NCBI GenBank assembly: GCA_029780415.1
Contig: JAKOYN010000044.1
Location: forward strand, 62,001 to 126,000
Reading direction: 5' to 3'
Source of the DNA: RXIX01 sp003989075
GTDB lineage: Bacteria > Pseudomonadota > Gammaproteobacteria > Competibacterales > Competibacteraceae
Length of the DNA stretch: 64,000 nucleotides
Shown here: piece by piece, positions 35,509 through 44,753 of the stretch
How positions within the stretch are numbered: position 1 is the first letter of the stretch
Layout of the letters: each line of letters begins with the position of its first letter
The notes under the pieces: generated by a model
What the model was told of the DNA's origin: nothing
The model's input: the letters and a program-made list of their open reading frames with translations, nothing else
Databases searched by the model: none
Program-made: the position numbers and the translations under genes

Positions 35509-35877
35509 TTAATAGCTCAGGGTGAGCGTTTCGCCGTCCATGGCCTCGCTGATCAGATAGGCGCCACCGACAATCCCGTCGATCGCATCGAGCAGATCAT
35601 CGCCCCAGCGTTCCACCGAGGTTGTGCACACCTTCAGCTTGACCCCAAGCTCGCGGGCACTGTGGATCAGGTCCTGAACGGTGCGGCTTGGATCGTCGGC
35701 GAGTGCGACCTGCGCGGCTACGCCCTTGATCGCCAGTTCCGCGCTGCGCCCGGACAGGATGATCTCGACAGGGTAATTCATGGCGGCGGCGACGCTGGCC
35801 TGCGTTAAGAGCGCGCACAGTGCCGTCGCATCGCGCGGGTCGGTGTTGACCATGAGGATCAGCAGCTTACGGGCCAT
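35509..35877 (-). CDS. DsrE/DsrF-like small protein
   Basis: A 122-residue protein of the DsrE-like fold. KLLILMVNTDPRDATALCALLTQASVAAAMNYPVEI is the N-terminal Rossmann-like half; GVKLKVCTTSVERWG places one Cys where sulfur-carrier family members have theirs. It may handle persulfide sulfur, but the active-site pattern of DsrE/TusD is not fully visible. GGAG precedes the ATG at 8 bases. Between nagZ and hpt, same strand; probably part of that operon. Confidence 0.7.
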   Translation of the reverse strand: MARKLLILMVNTDPRDATALCALLTQASVAAAMNYPVEIILSGRSAELAIKGVAAQVALADDPSRTVQDLIHSARELGVKLKVCTTSVERWGDDLLDAIDGIVGGAYLISEAMDGETLTLSY

Positions 35878-35953
35878 GGGGCATTCTCCGGGTCAGGTTT
35901 GCAACAACTGCGGAGCAGTCCGGCAGCCGGCACGGCGGTGCCGTTTGCAGCGT

Positions 35954-37006
35954 TCAGATATCCATATCCAGCAGCGGAAAGGCATCATAGTCCTGCACCA
36001 GATGCACGGCCCGCCGCCATTCCGGGCGGTGCCGCAGGTAGTCTCCGGCCGGGTGACCACGCCCGTGCAGGCGGATCAGGCGCAGCTGACTGACCGGATC
36101 GAGCGGCTCGCGCAGACTTTCGATGATGGCGATGGCGGCACGGCGATCATTGCAGGCCAGCACCATATCGCAGCCGGCAGCGCGGGCGGCACGAGCCCGC
36201 TCGGCTGGACCACCGGCCACGCCGGCGCCGGCCATGTCCAGGTCATCGCTGAAAATCACGCCCTGAAAGTCGAAGTGGCGGCGCAGGATATCCTGCAGCC
36301 AGCGTGCGGAAAAGCCGGCCGGCTGCGCATCGACCGCCGGATAGCGCACATGCGCCGGCATCAATGCCGCCAGCCCGTAGTGGATCATGCGCTCAAAGGC
36401 CAGCAGGTCGGCGTCGGCCAGCGCCTCGTAGGGACGCGGATCGATGGGCAATTCGTGATGTGAATCGGCCGCAACCCCGCCATGGCCGGGAAAGTGCTTG
36501 CCCACCGCTTCCATGCCGGCTTTCTGCATGCCGCTCATGTAGGCGTGGGCCAAATCCGCGACCGCTTCAGGATCATGGTGAAAGGCGCGGTCGCCAATCA
36601 CGCCGCTGACGCCGTGATCGAGATCCAGCACCGGAGCAAAGCTGAAATCGACCCCGACCGCGCGCAACTCGGCAGCCATCAGCCAGCCGCTGACCCGGGC
36701 CAGCTGCTTGGCGCGCATCCGTTCCTGGTCGTAAATCTCGCCCAGCCGCCGCACCGCCGGCAGGCGGGTGAAGCCCTCGCGAAAGCGCTGCACCCGGCCG
36801 CCCTCGTGATCGACCGCCACCAGCAGCCGCGGCTGGCGCAGGGCGTGAATCGCCGCCACCAGCGCCGCGACCTGCGCCGGCGAGTGGTAATTGCGGGTGA
36901 ACAGGATGACGCCACCGACCTGCGGATGGCGCAGCAGCTCGCGCTCCTCGGCGCTCAGCTCCAGCCCTTCCACACCCAGCATTACCGGCCCTAGCGCCAT
37001 CATCAT
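35954..37006 (-). CDS. nagZ: Beta-N-acetylhexosaminidase NagZ
   Basis: A 350-residue cytosolic GH3 enzyme that removes GlcNAc from anhydromuropeptides in cell-wall recycling. LVAVDHEGGRVQRFREGFTRLP, VDFSFAPVLDLDHG, KHFPGHGGVAADSHHELP (with the catalytic His loop) and GVIFSDDLDMAGA, which holds the nucleophile Asp, are all present. Three consecutive ATGs open the gene; a GGGGG stretch is best spaced for the third. First gene of the nagZ-dsrE-hpt-MTIP run. The 266 bases upstream hold no ORF I can support. Confidence 0.93.
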   Translation of the reverse strand: MMMALGPVMLGVEGLELSAEERELLRHPQVGGVILFTRNYHSPAQVAALVAAIHALRQPRLLVAVDHEGGRVQRFREGFTRLPAVRRLGEIYDQERMRAKQLARVSGWLMAAELRAVGVDFSFAPVLDLDHGVSGVIGDRAFHHDPEAVADLAHAYMSGMQKAGMEAVGKHFPGHGGVAADSHHELPIDPRPYEALADADLLAFERMIHYGLAALMPAHVRYPAVDAQPAGFSARWLQDILRRHFDFQGVIFSDDLDMAGAGVAGGPAERARAARAAGCDMVLACNDRRAAIAIIESLREPLDPVSQLRLIRLHGRGHPAGDYLRHRPEWRRAVHLVQDYDAFPLLDMDI

Positions 37007-37272
37007 TACCCCCCGATTGTCCTGCGTCTCTGGTTAGCCATCAGCGCAAGAGCCTATCCGATTGCCCTGTTCTGTGCTAGGTTTTCACAGCCTTAGTACT
37101 TGGCAAAGCTGCAAGCCACTGCCCGGATCGGTGTTTCGCAAGCCAGCGTCCCGCCGTCCCATCCTGCGCCTGTTGTGCCCCGATTCTACGCGCCCTTGCG
37201 GGGCTGGCCGCGCTCGCCGTTTCCATGATGAATGCTGCCGATGCCAGCTGTGCCATTTCCAGGACCTGACTC

Positions 37273-40200
37273 TTGAACCCGATGCCCCCGCCCTTGAAAC
37301 ATGCCGACTGCGAACGCCTGCAGCAGTTGATAAACGCGATTGGCGATGGCGTCTGGGACTGGGACCGTGTCGCGGATCGCATCGACTGGGATGCGCGCAG
37401 CTACGCCCTGCTCGGCTATGCGCCGGATGCCTTTCCGCTTAATCTGGCCACCTGGAAGACCCTGATTCATCCCGAGGATCGCGCCACAGCCTGGGAGATG
37501 GTGGCCACGCAGTTGCGCAGCGGCCAGCGCTTCAGCGTCGAATTTCGCTACCAGCGCGCCGATGGCGGCTGGATATGGGTGCAGGGGCGCGGCCAGGTGG
37601 TGAGCCGGAATGAACAGGGCGAAGCGACGCGCCTGTTGGGTACGCACACCGATATCAGCGCGCGCCGCGCCATCATCCAGCAACTGGCCGAGGAGCGCCT
37701 GCTGCTGCGCAGCCTGTATGCGGCGATTCCCGATCTGGTCTGGCTCAAGGATCTGCACGGCCGCTTCCTGGTCTGCAACCCGGCGGTCGCCGCCTATTAC
37801 GGTGCGCCGGCCGAGGAGATTCTCGGCCGCTGCGATGCCGATTTCGTCAGCGCCGAAACCGCCGCGGCCTATCGCCGCAAGGATCAGCACGTCGCCGCGA
37901 CCGGCGTGCCGCATCGCTACGAACAGTGGATGCAGCATGCGGATGGGCGCCCGCGCCGGGTCGAAGTCACCAAGGTGCCGCTGCGCCGCGATGATGGCAG
38001 TCTGCTCGGCGTACTGGGCGTGGCGCGCGACATCAGCGACCGTCATGCCACGGAGGAACGTCTGCGGCAGCTTTCGCTGGCGGTCGAGCAAAGCCCGGTG
38101 TCGATCGTGGTCACCGATCTTGATGCCCGCATTCAGTACGTCAACCCCTGCTTCAGCCGCGTCACCGGCTACAGCGCTGCCGAAGTGCTCAACCAGAACC
38201 CGCGCATTCTGCAGTCCGGCGTGACCCGTCCCGAAACCTACCAGGCCCTGTGGGACACGGTCACCGCCGGCAAAACCTGGAGCGGACTGCTGCACAACCG
38301 GCGCAAGGATGGCTCGCTGTATTGGGAACAGGCCATCATCAGCCCGATCCGCGACAACGAAGGCCGCATCGTTCAGTACTTGGGCGTCAAGCAGGACATC
38401 ACCCTGCAAAAGCAGCTTGAGGACGCCCTGGCGCGCAGCGAAGCCCGTTATCGGACCCTGTTCGAATCGGCGCGGGTGGCGATGCTGCTGATCGATCCGA
38501 ATGATGGCTGCATCATCGAGGCCAATGCCGCCGCCTGCGCCTATTACGGTTACAGTGCTGCGCAGATGCGGGCGCTGCATATCGGCGATATCAACACTCT
38601 GAGCGCGGAGCAGTTGCGCACCGAAATGGCCTGCGCCCAGCTGGACAACCGCTACCAGTTCTTTTTCCGTCACCGCTTGGCTAATGGCCAGTTGCGTGAT
38701 GTCGAGGTGCATTCCGGGCCGATCGAGTTCAATGGCCGTTCGCTGCTGTACTCGATCATCCACGACATCACCGAGCGCCGCGCCGCCGAACAGCGCCTGC
38801 GCCTGATGGCCAGCGTATTCCGCCATGCCCATGATGGCATCGTCATCACCGACACTGCGGTCAACATCATCGAAGTCAATGAAACCTTCACTACCCTGAC
38901 CGGCTACAGCCGCGACGAGGTGCTCGGGCGGAATCCACGCCTGCTGCAGTCGGGCCACCATGAGCGCGCCTTCTACGCCGGCATGTGGCAGGCCCTGAAC
39001 AGCGACGGTTTCTGGACTGGCGAGATGTGGAACCGCAAGAAAAACGGCGAGATCTACGCCGAAATCGCCAGCATCTCGGCGGTGCGCGACGATCAGGGCC
39101 AGGTGACGCACTACGTCAACGTGTTCGCCGACATCACCGCCCTCAAACACAGCCAGCAGCGGCTCGAACGGCTGGCCTTCCATGACCCGCTGACCGGTCT
39201 GCCCAACCGGGCGCTGCTCAGCGATCGTCTGAGCCAGGCCATCGCCAACGCCGAACGCAGCGCCAGCCTGCTGGCAGTCGGCTATCTTGATCTGGACGGA
39301 TTCAAGCCGGTCAACGACCGTCTTGGCCATGCCGCCGGCGATCAACTGCTGATCGCGGTGGCGCGGCGCCTGGGCGCGGAACTGCGCAGCAGCGATACCC
39401 TGTCGCGTCTGGGCGGCGATGAATTTGTTCTGCTGCTCAACGATCTGGGTGATCTGAATGCCTGCGAGCGCGCCCTGTACCGGATTCTGGCCGCTCTGGC
39501 CGCGCCGTTCACCATCGCCGGGCAGCAGGTCACGGTTTCGGCCAGTCTCGGCGTCAGTCTCTATCCGCTCGACCATGTCGACGCCGATACCCTGATCCGC
39601 CACGCCGATCAGGCGATGTACGCTGCCAAGCAGGCCGGCCGCAACCGCTACCGTCTGTTCGACCGGGAGCGCGACCAGCAGGTCCAGCAGCAGAGCACGC
39701 TGCTCGGACAGCTGGCGGCGGCCCTGCAGCAGAACGCTCTGGTGCTGCACTATCAGCCTCAGGTTGATCTGCGCCGCGGCACGGTGACCGGTGTCGAGGC
39801 CCTGCTGCGCTGGCCCTGCCCGGAGCGCGGCCTGCTGCTGGCGGATGAGTTCCTGCCCGGGATCGAGCACAGCGATCTGATGATCAGCCTCGGCGAGTGG
39901 GTGCTGGAAACGGCGCTGCGCCAGCTCGATGCATGGGCTGCCCTTGGCCAGGCGCTGCCGCTGAGCGTTAACATCGCGGCCCGCCACCTGCGGCAGCCTG
40001 ATTTCATCGCCCGCCTGCGGGCATTGCTGGCCCGCTACCCTGCGGTGCAGCCGCAGTGGCTGGTACTGGAACTGCGCGAAAGCGCGGCGCTGGATCAGCT
40101 GGCCCAGATGATCGAGATTATCGGCGCCTGCCAGCGGCTCGGCGTGCGCGTTGCGCTCGATGATTTTGGCACCGCGCATTCCTCGCTGCATTATTTCCGC

Positions 40201-40878
40201 CGCCTGTCGGCTAACGACATCAAGATCGATCGCAGCCTGATCGGCAGCATGCTCGACGAAACCGAGGATCTGGCGATCATCGAAGCCATCATCGGCCTGA
40301 CCGAGACCTTCCAGCGGCAGGTGATCGCCAAGGGCGTCGAGCAGGTCGAGCAGGGTGCGCTGTTGCTGCAACTGGGCTGTGATCAGGCGCAGGGCTTCAT
40401 CATCGCACCAGCGATGCCCGGCTCGCAGGTGCCGGTGTGGCGCGCAGGCTGGCGGCCTGATCCACGCTGGTGCGCCCTGGCCACGCACTACTGGCCACGG
40501 GCCGATTTTCCGTTGCTGGCCCTGGGTATTGAACACCGGCGCTGGGCACAGCGGATTCGCCGGGCGCTGACCCATGAGGAGGATGTGCCGACCCTGACCA
40601 GCATTCTGACCCGCCACAGCAGCGAGCACGGCGACTGTTTCATGCACTGGCTGGAGCGGCGGGGCCGTGCATATCGCCAGCGCCCCGAATTGGCCCTGCT
40701 GCTTGATACCCACAGTCGCTTTCACGCCATCGCCGACCAGATCATCCAGCGCCAGCGGCACGGTGATCACGCCGGCGCCGCTCAAGAGCTGGCCCTGCTG
40801 GACAAGGAGCTTACTGTATTGCTGGCGGCGGCGGAGCGCGTCCAACACATCGTGGCTTTGCCGGAATCGGCTCGCTAG
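37273..40878 (+). CDS. 5xPAS-GGDEF-EAL protein with C-terminal CZB-like zinc-binding domain
   Basis: A 1201-residue cytoplasmic signalling protein. Five PAS domains in series (about 14-135, 143-265, 267-390, 392-510, 512-640) end in a GGDEF domain whose motif GGDEF is intact (714-718), predicting diguanylate cyclase activity. An EAL domain follows with EALLRW (842-), but the catalytic Glu of the EGVE motif is Lys1020 (AKGVEQ), so phosphodiesterase activity is doubtful. The C-terminal 115 residues carry His1088, Cys1122, His1147 and His1151, the H-C-H-xxx-H pattern and spacing of CZB zinc-binding domains. Start is TTG with AGGA; an ATG three codons on is the alternative. First gene of a five-gene operon. 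Confidence 0.9.
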   Translation: MNPMPPPLKHADCERLQQLINAIGDGVWDWDRVADRIDWDARSYALLGYAPDAFPLNLATWKTLIHPEDRATAWEMVATQLRSGQRFSVEFRYQRADGGWIWVQGRGQVVSRNEQGEATRLLGTHTDISARRAIIQQLAEERLLLRSLYAAIPDLVWLKDLHGRFLVCNPAVAAYYGAPAEEILGRCDADFVSAETAAAYRRKDQHVAATGVPHRYEQWMQHADGRPRRVEVTKVPLRRDDGSLLGVLGVARDISDRHATEERLRQLSLAVEQSPVSIVVTDLDARIQYVNPCFSRVTGYSAAEVLNQNPRILQSGVTRPETYQALWDTVTAGKTWSGLLHNRRKDGSLYWEQAIISPIRDNEGRIVQYLGVKQDITLQKQLEDALARSEARYRTLFESARVAMLLIDPNDGCIIEANAAACAYYGYSAAQMRALHIGDINTLSAEQLRTEMACAQLDNRYQFFFRHRLANGQLRDVEVHSGPIEFNGRSLLYSIIHDITERRAAEQRLRLMASVFRHAHDGIVITDTAVNIIEVNETFTTLTGYSRDEVLGRNPRLLQSGHHERAFYAGMWQALNSDGFWTGEMWNRKKNGEIYAEIASISAVRDDQGQVTHYVNVFADITALKHSQQRLERLAFHDPLTGLPNRALLSDRLSQAIANAERSASLLAVGYLDLDGFKPVNDRLGHAAGDQLLIAVARRLGAELRSSDTLSRLGGDEFVLLLNDLGDLNACERALYRILAALAAPFTIAGQQVTVSASLGVSLYPLDHVDADTLIRHADQAMYAAKQAGRNRYRLFDRERDQQVQQQSTLLGQLAAALQQNALVLHYQPQVDLRRGTVTGVEALLRWPCPERGLLLADEFLPGIEHSDLMISLGEWVLETALRQLDAWAALGQALPLSVNIAARHLRQPDFIARLRALLARYPAVQPQWLVLELRESAALDQLAQMIEIIGACQRLGVRVALDDFGTAHSSLHYFRRLSANDIKIDRSLIGSMLDETEDLAIIEAIIGLTETFQRQVIAKGVEQVEQGALLLQLGCDQAQGFIIAPAMPGSQVPVWRAGWRPDPRWCALATHYWPRADFPLLALGIEHRRWAQRIRRALTHEEDVPTLTSILTRHSSEHGDCFMHWLERRGRAYRQRPELALLLDTHSRFHAIADQIIQRQRHGDHAGAAQELALLDKELTVLLAAAERVQHIVALPESAR

Positions 40879-40885
40879 CGCCACC

Positions 40886-43192
40886 GTGGACATTCGGCCC
40901 CGACACCCGGCCCGCCTCACACCCGCCGCCTCACTGTCCTCGCGCCGGGTGCCATATCGCATCCTGGCCCGCTGCCTGTGCCTGCTGCTGACGCTGCTGG
41001 CCGCGTCGTGGGCCAGCGCCGCCGGTGATGCAGACACCTGCGTGGATACTGGAAATGGACCGGTCGGCTGGTTCGGCAGCATCGATATGGGCAGTTGGAC
41101 CACCCTGCTGCCCTATCTATGGTTGCTGGTGCTGCTGGCCGGGATCGCCGTCGCGGCGCTGCTGTGGTCGTGGCTGCTGCGCCGGCAGGTCGCGCAGCGC
41201 ACCCGCCAATTGCAACAGGAGCTGAGCGAGCGCCGCCAGGTAGAAGCGGCGTTGCGCGAGAGCGAGACCCGTTTTCGCGATGTTACCGAGGCAGCCAGCG
41301 ACTGGATCTGGGAAATGGATGCCAATCTGCGCTTCACCTATCTTTCCGAGCGCTTCTACGCCCTGACTGGAATTGCCCCGCAGAGCGTGCTCAATCGCGC
41401 CCGCTGGGAGCTGGCGCAGCAGGATTCCGCCGCCGAACGCGAAAAATGGCGCCAGCATCGCGCCCTGCTGGAGCGGCGTCATCCGTTTCGCGATTTCATT
41501 TACCGCACCGGCAGCGGTATCGGCATCCGCAGCGGCGACAGCCGCTACCTGAAAATCAGCGGCAAGCCGGTGTTCGACCACGAAGGGCGCTTTTGCGGCT
41601 ATCGCGGCACCGGCACCGATATCACTGAGCAGTTGCGCGCCGAAGCGGCGCTGCACGAAAGCGAGTTGCGCCTGCGGCGGATCATCGATCTGGTGCCGCA
41701 CATGATCTTCGCCAAGGACCGCCGTGGTCATTTCCTGCTCGCCAACCGCGCGGTCGCCGCCGCCTATGGCCTGAGCGTGGAGGAACTGGTCAGCCAGCCG
41801 CATGCCGTGGTCCATCACCCGGGTGAGGAACTGGCACGGATGCTGGCCGATGACCGCGAAGTGATCGAAAGCGGCGATTCCAAGTACATCGCCGAGGAAT
41901 CGTTCACCGACCACACCGGCCAGGTGCGCACCCTGCAGACCATCAAGATTCCGTTCAATGAACCCAGCCTTGACGAAACTGCGGTGCTGGGCGTGGCCAT
42001 CGACATCACCGAGCAGAAGAATGCCAAGGAAGAGGTGGCGCGCATGCGCCACTATCTGAAGAACATTATCGACTCGATGCCCTCGATGCTGATTGGCGTC
42101 GATCCCTGGGGCTATATCACCGTGCTCAACCAGCCCGCCGAGCAGGCCAGCGGCGTGAGCTGGGAAGCGGCGCAGGGGCGCTTTTTCGGTGATCTGTTCC
42201 CGCAACTCGACAGCCAGTTCGAACAGATCCGCCAGGCGATCCGTCTGGGGCGCTCGATCAAGACCCCGCGCATGACCCTGGACAGCCAGGGCGAACTGCG
42301 CTACGCCGATGTGATGGTCTATCCTCTGGTGGCGGACGGCGCCAGTGGCGCGGTGATCCGGGTTGATGATGTCACCGCCCGGGTGCGCATCGAATCGATG
42401 ATGGTGCAAACCGAGAAAATGCTCTCGGTGGGCGGGCTGGCCGCCGGCATGGCCCACGAGATCAACAACCCGCTGGGCGCAATCCTGCAGGGCTGCCAGA
42501 ATATCCGCCGGCGCATCGATCCGGGCATGCCGCAGAACCGCGCCGTCGCCGCCGCCATCGGCCTTGATCTGGAACAGCTCAACCGCTACCTGGAACAGCG
42601 CCGCATCCTGCACTTCCTGGAGGGCGTGCGCGAAGCCGGCACCCGCGCCGCCAAGATCGTCGCCGACATGCTCTCGTTCAGTCGGCGCAGCGAATCGCAT
42701 TTTGGTCCGGTTGATCTGGAGGACATGCTGGAAACCGTGCTGCGCCTGGCCGCGAGCGACTACGATCTGAAAAAGAAATACGACTTCAAGCGTATCATTA
42801 TCGAGCGCCAATACGATGCAGGGCTGCGCCGGGTGAACTGCGACAAGACCGAGATGGAGCAGGTCATTCTCAACCTGCTCAAGAATGCTGCCCAGGCCAT
42901 GGCAGACGACGGCACGCCGAGTCCGACCATTACCCTACGCACCGGGCGCGAGCCGGACTATGCTTTAATCGAAGTCATTGACAACGGCCCCGGCATGGAT
43001 GAAAAAACCATCAAGCGCATCTTCGAGCCCTTTTTTACCACCAAGGATGTCGGCATTGGTACGGGTCTGGGCTTGTCGGTGTCTTATTTCATCGTCACCG
43101 AGCAGCACAATGGCCGGCTGTCGGTGCAATCAAAGCCCGGGCATGGCGCCTGTTTCAGTATTCGCCTGCCGTTGCGGCGGAGGATGCTGTGA
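40886..43192 (+). CDS. Membrane-anchored PAS sensor histidine kinase
   Basis: A 768-residue kinase. A hydrophobic N-terminal segment (residues 26-45), a short periplasmic stretch, and a membrane helix (LLPYLWLLVLLAGIAVAALL) are followed by three PAS domains (about 130-255, 258-385, 390-510), HisKA with GLAAGMAHEINNPLGAIL, and HATPase with NLLKNAAQAM, DNGPGMD and GTGLGLSVSYF. The start is GTG, 7 bases after the GGDEF-EAL stop. It overlaps the next receiver gene as TGATG. Probable phosphodonor for one or both downstream receivers; the signal is unknown. Confidence 0.9.
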   Translation: MDIRPRHPARLTPAASLSSRRVPYRILARCLCLLLTLLAASWASAAGDADTCVDTGNGPVGWFGSIDMGSWTTLLPYLWLLVLLAGIAVAALLWSWLLRRQVAQRTRQLQQELSERRQVEAALRESETRFRDVTEAASDWIWEMDANLRFTYLSERFYALTGIAPQSVLNRARWELAQQDSAAEREKWRQHRALLERRHPFRDFIYRTGSGIGIRSGDSRYLKISGKPVFDHEGRFCGYRGTGTDITEQLRAEAALHESELRLRRIIDLVPHMIFAKDRRGHFLLANRAVAAAYGLSVEELVSQPHAVVHHPGEELARMLADDREVIESGDSKYIAEESFTDHTGQVRTLQTIKIPFNEPSLDETAVLGVAIDITEQKNAKEEVARMRHYLKNIIDSMPSMLIGVDPWGYITVLNQPAEQASGVSWEAAQGRFFGDLFPQLDSQFEQIRQAIRLGRSIKTPRMTLDSQGELRYADVMVYPLVADGASGAVIRVDDVTARVRIESMMVQTEKMLSVGGLAAGMAHEINNPLGAILQGCQNIRRRIDPGMPQNRAVAAAIGLDLEQLNRYLEQRRILHFLEGVREAGTRAAKIVADMLSFSRRSESHFGPVDLEDMLETVLRLAASDYDLKKKYDFKRIIIERQYDAGLRRVNCDKTEMEQVILNLLKNAAQAMADDGTPSPTITLRTGREPDYALIEVIDNGPGMDEKTIKRIFEPFFTTKDVGIGTGLGLSVSYFIVTEQHNGRLSVQSKPGHGACFSIRLPLRRRML

Positions 43193-43575
43193 TGACCTGG
43201 GTGCTGATCGTCGATGATGAGGATATGATCCGCGAAAATCTGAAAGTGTACCTGGAAGATGAAGGCCTGCAGGCAGCGGCATTCGCGGCCGTCGGCCCGG
43301 CCCTGGCGTGGCTGCGCGCGGGTCATGCCTGCCCGGTGTGCATCATGGACATGCGACTGCCGGACATGGACGGCAACAGCGCCATTCGCACCCTGCACCG
43401 GCTCTATCCCGACATGGCATTCCTGATCCACACCGGCTCTTCCAGCTACAGCTTGCCCGAGGATCTGCGCGCCATGGGCCTGGACGAGGGGCGGGTTTTT
43501 CGCAAACCGCTGAATGATATGGCGCCGCTGGCAGCCCTGGCCGGGCATCTGGCCGCGCGGAACGCATGCCTATGA
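43192..43575 (+). CDS. Single-domain response regulator
   Basis: A 127-residue receiver with no output domain. VLIVDDEDM gives the acidic pair (8, 9), Asp53 (IMDMRLPDMDG) is the phosphorylation site, Thr/Ser in HTGSSS and Lys in FRKPL complete the active site. CheY-like; it may shuttle phosphate or sequester the kinase signal. The ATG overlaps the kinase stop (TGATG) with GGAGG just upstream; its own end overlaps the next gene. Confidence 0.9.
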   Translation: MTWVLIVDDEDMIRENLKVYLEDEGLQAAAFAAVGPALAWLRAGHACPVCIMDMRLPDMDGNSAIRTLHRLYPDMAFLIHTGSSSYSLPEDLRAMGLDEGRVFRKPLNDMAPLAALAGHLAARNACL

Positions 43576-44753
43576 ACGAACGCCCGGTCCGCATCCTGTC
43601 GATCGATGACGAAGCGCTGGTGCGCGAGATCATCACCGCCTATCTTGAAGACAGCGGCTTCGAAGTGATTCAGGCCAGTGATGGACGCACCGGCGTCCAG
43701 CTCTGCCGCGACGCCCATCCCGATCTGGTGCTGTGCGATCTGCGCATGCCAGGCATGGATGGCCTGCAGGTGCTCGCCCAGGTGACCCGCGAATTCCCCG
43801 AACTGCCGATCCTGGTGGTGTCAGGCATGGGCGGCATGAGCGATGCCATCCAGGCCCTGAAGCTCGGTGCCTGGGACTATGTCACCAAACCGATCGAAGA
43901 CATGGCGATGCTCGAACACGCCATCGATCACGCCCTGGAGCGGGCGCGGCTGCGGCGCGAGAACCGCGAGCACCGCGAACACCTGGAAATGGTCAATGAG
44001 CAGTTGCGCCAGACCGTGCGCCAGTTGCAGGAGGATGAAGCGGCGGCGCGGCGCATCCAGTTTCAGTTGCTGCCGGAAAACGACAAGCAGTACCGCAATT
44101 ACCAGTTCAGCCGCCATCTGCTGACCTCGCAGTATCTGAGCGGCGATTTCGTCGATTACTTCGCCATCGACGGCGACCATCTTGGTTTCTACATCGCCGA
44201 TGTCTCCGGACATGGCGTATCCTCAGCCTTTGTCACCGTGATGCTGAAAAGCTACATCGGCCGCTACCGGGAGCTGCACCGGCAAAACCGCGACAAGGGC
44301 ATCCTCAACCCGGCCGAGACCCTCGGGCGACTGAACCGGGAGATCTTCGGTTGCCACATGGACAAGTACCTGACCATGTTCTACGGCGTGATCGACTGGT
44401 CGGCCAACCGGCTGCGCTACAGCAGCGGTGGCCAGTTTCCCTTTCCGATTCTGTTCGATGGTGAGCAGGCCCGCTATATCGGCAAGAAGAGCCTGCCGAT
44501 CGGGCTGTTCGATTTCGCCAGCTACCAGACCGAAGCGATGGAGCTGCCGCCGCGCTTCGTTATGGCGCTGATTTCCGATGGCATTCTGGAAACCCTGCCG
44601 CAGCAGACCCTGCGCGAGAAACAGCAGTTCCTGCTGGAACTGATCCACGACACCAATCTGAGCATCGACACTCTGGTCCAGACCCTGGACCTGGACCGCA
44701 TCGGGCTGCTGCCTGACGATGTCACCCTGCTGCTGGTCAAGCGCGCGGAGTGA
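43566..44753 (+). CDS. HsbR-like response regulator with PP2C (SpoIIE) phosphatase output
   Basis: 395 residues. Receiver domain 8-125 (SIDDEALV, Asp58 in LCDLRMPGMDG, KPIED), a coiled-coil linker (133-165, ENREHREHLEMVNEQLRQTVRQLQ) and a SpoIIE-type PP2C phosphatase (about 175-395) with metal-binding Asp in YLSGDFVDYF, IADVSGHG, SDGILET and DDVTLLLV. This is the layout of Pseudomonas HsbR, which dephosphorylates or phosphorylates the STAS protein HsbA. An ATG two codons later would overlap the receiver stop as ATGA and may be the true start. Directly followed by the STAS gene. Confidence 0.87.
   Translation: MPMNERPVRILSIDDEALVREIITAYLEDSGFEVIQASDGRTGVQLCRDAHPDLVLCDLRMPGMDGLQVLAQVTREFPELPILVVSGMGGMSDAIQALKLGAWDYVTKPIEDMAMLEHAIDHALERARLRRENREHREHLEMVNEQLRQTVRQLQEDEAAARRIQFQLLPENDKQYRNYQFSRHLLTSQYLSGDFVDYFAIDGDHLGFYIADVSGHGVSSAFVTVMLKSYIGRYRELHRQNRDKGILNPAETLGRLNREIFGCHMDKYLTMFYGVIDWSANRLRYSSGGQFPFPILFDGEQARYIGKKSLPIGLFDFASYQTEAMELPPRFVMALISDGILETLPQQTLREKQQFLLELIHDTNLSIDTLVQTLDLDRIGLLPDDVTLLLVKRAE

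Noticed and set aside
37186..41103. Minus-strand open frame of 1305 codons
   Set aside because: It is antisense to the PAS-GGDEF-EAL gene and arises from high GC and codon bias. It has no recognisable domain, low-complexity Gln/Ala composition and no ribosome site, while the plus strand encodes clear motifs.
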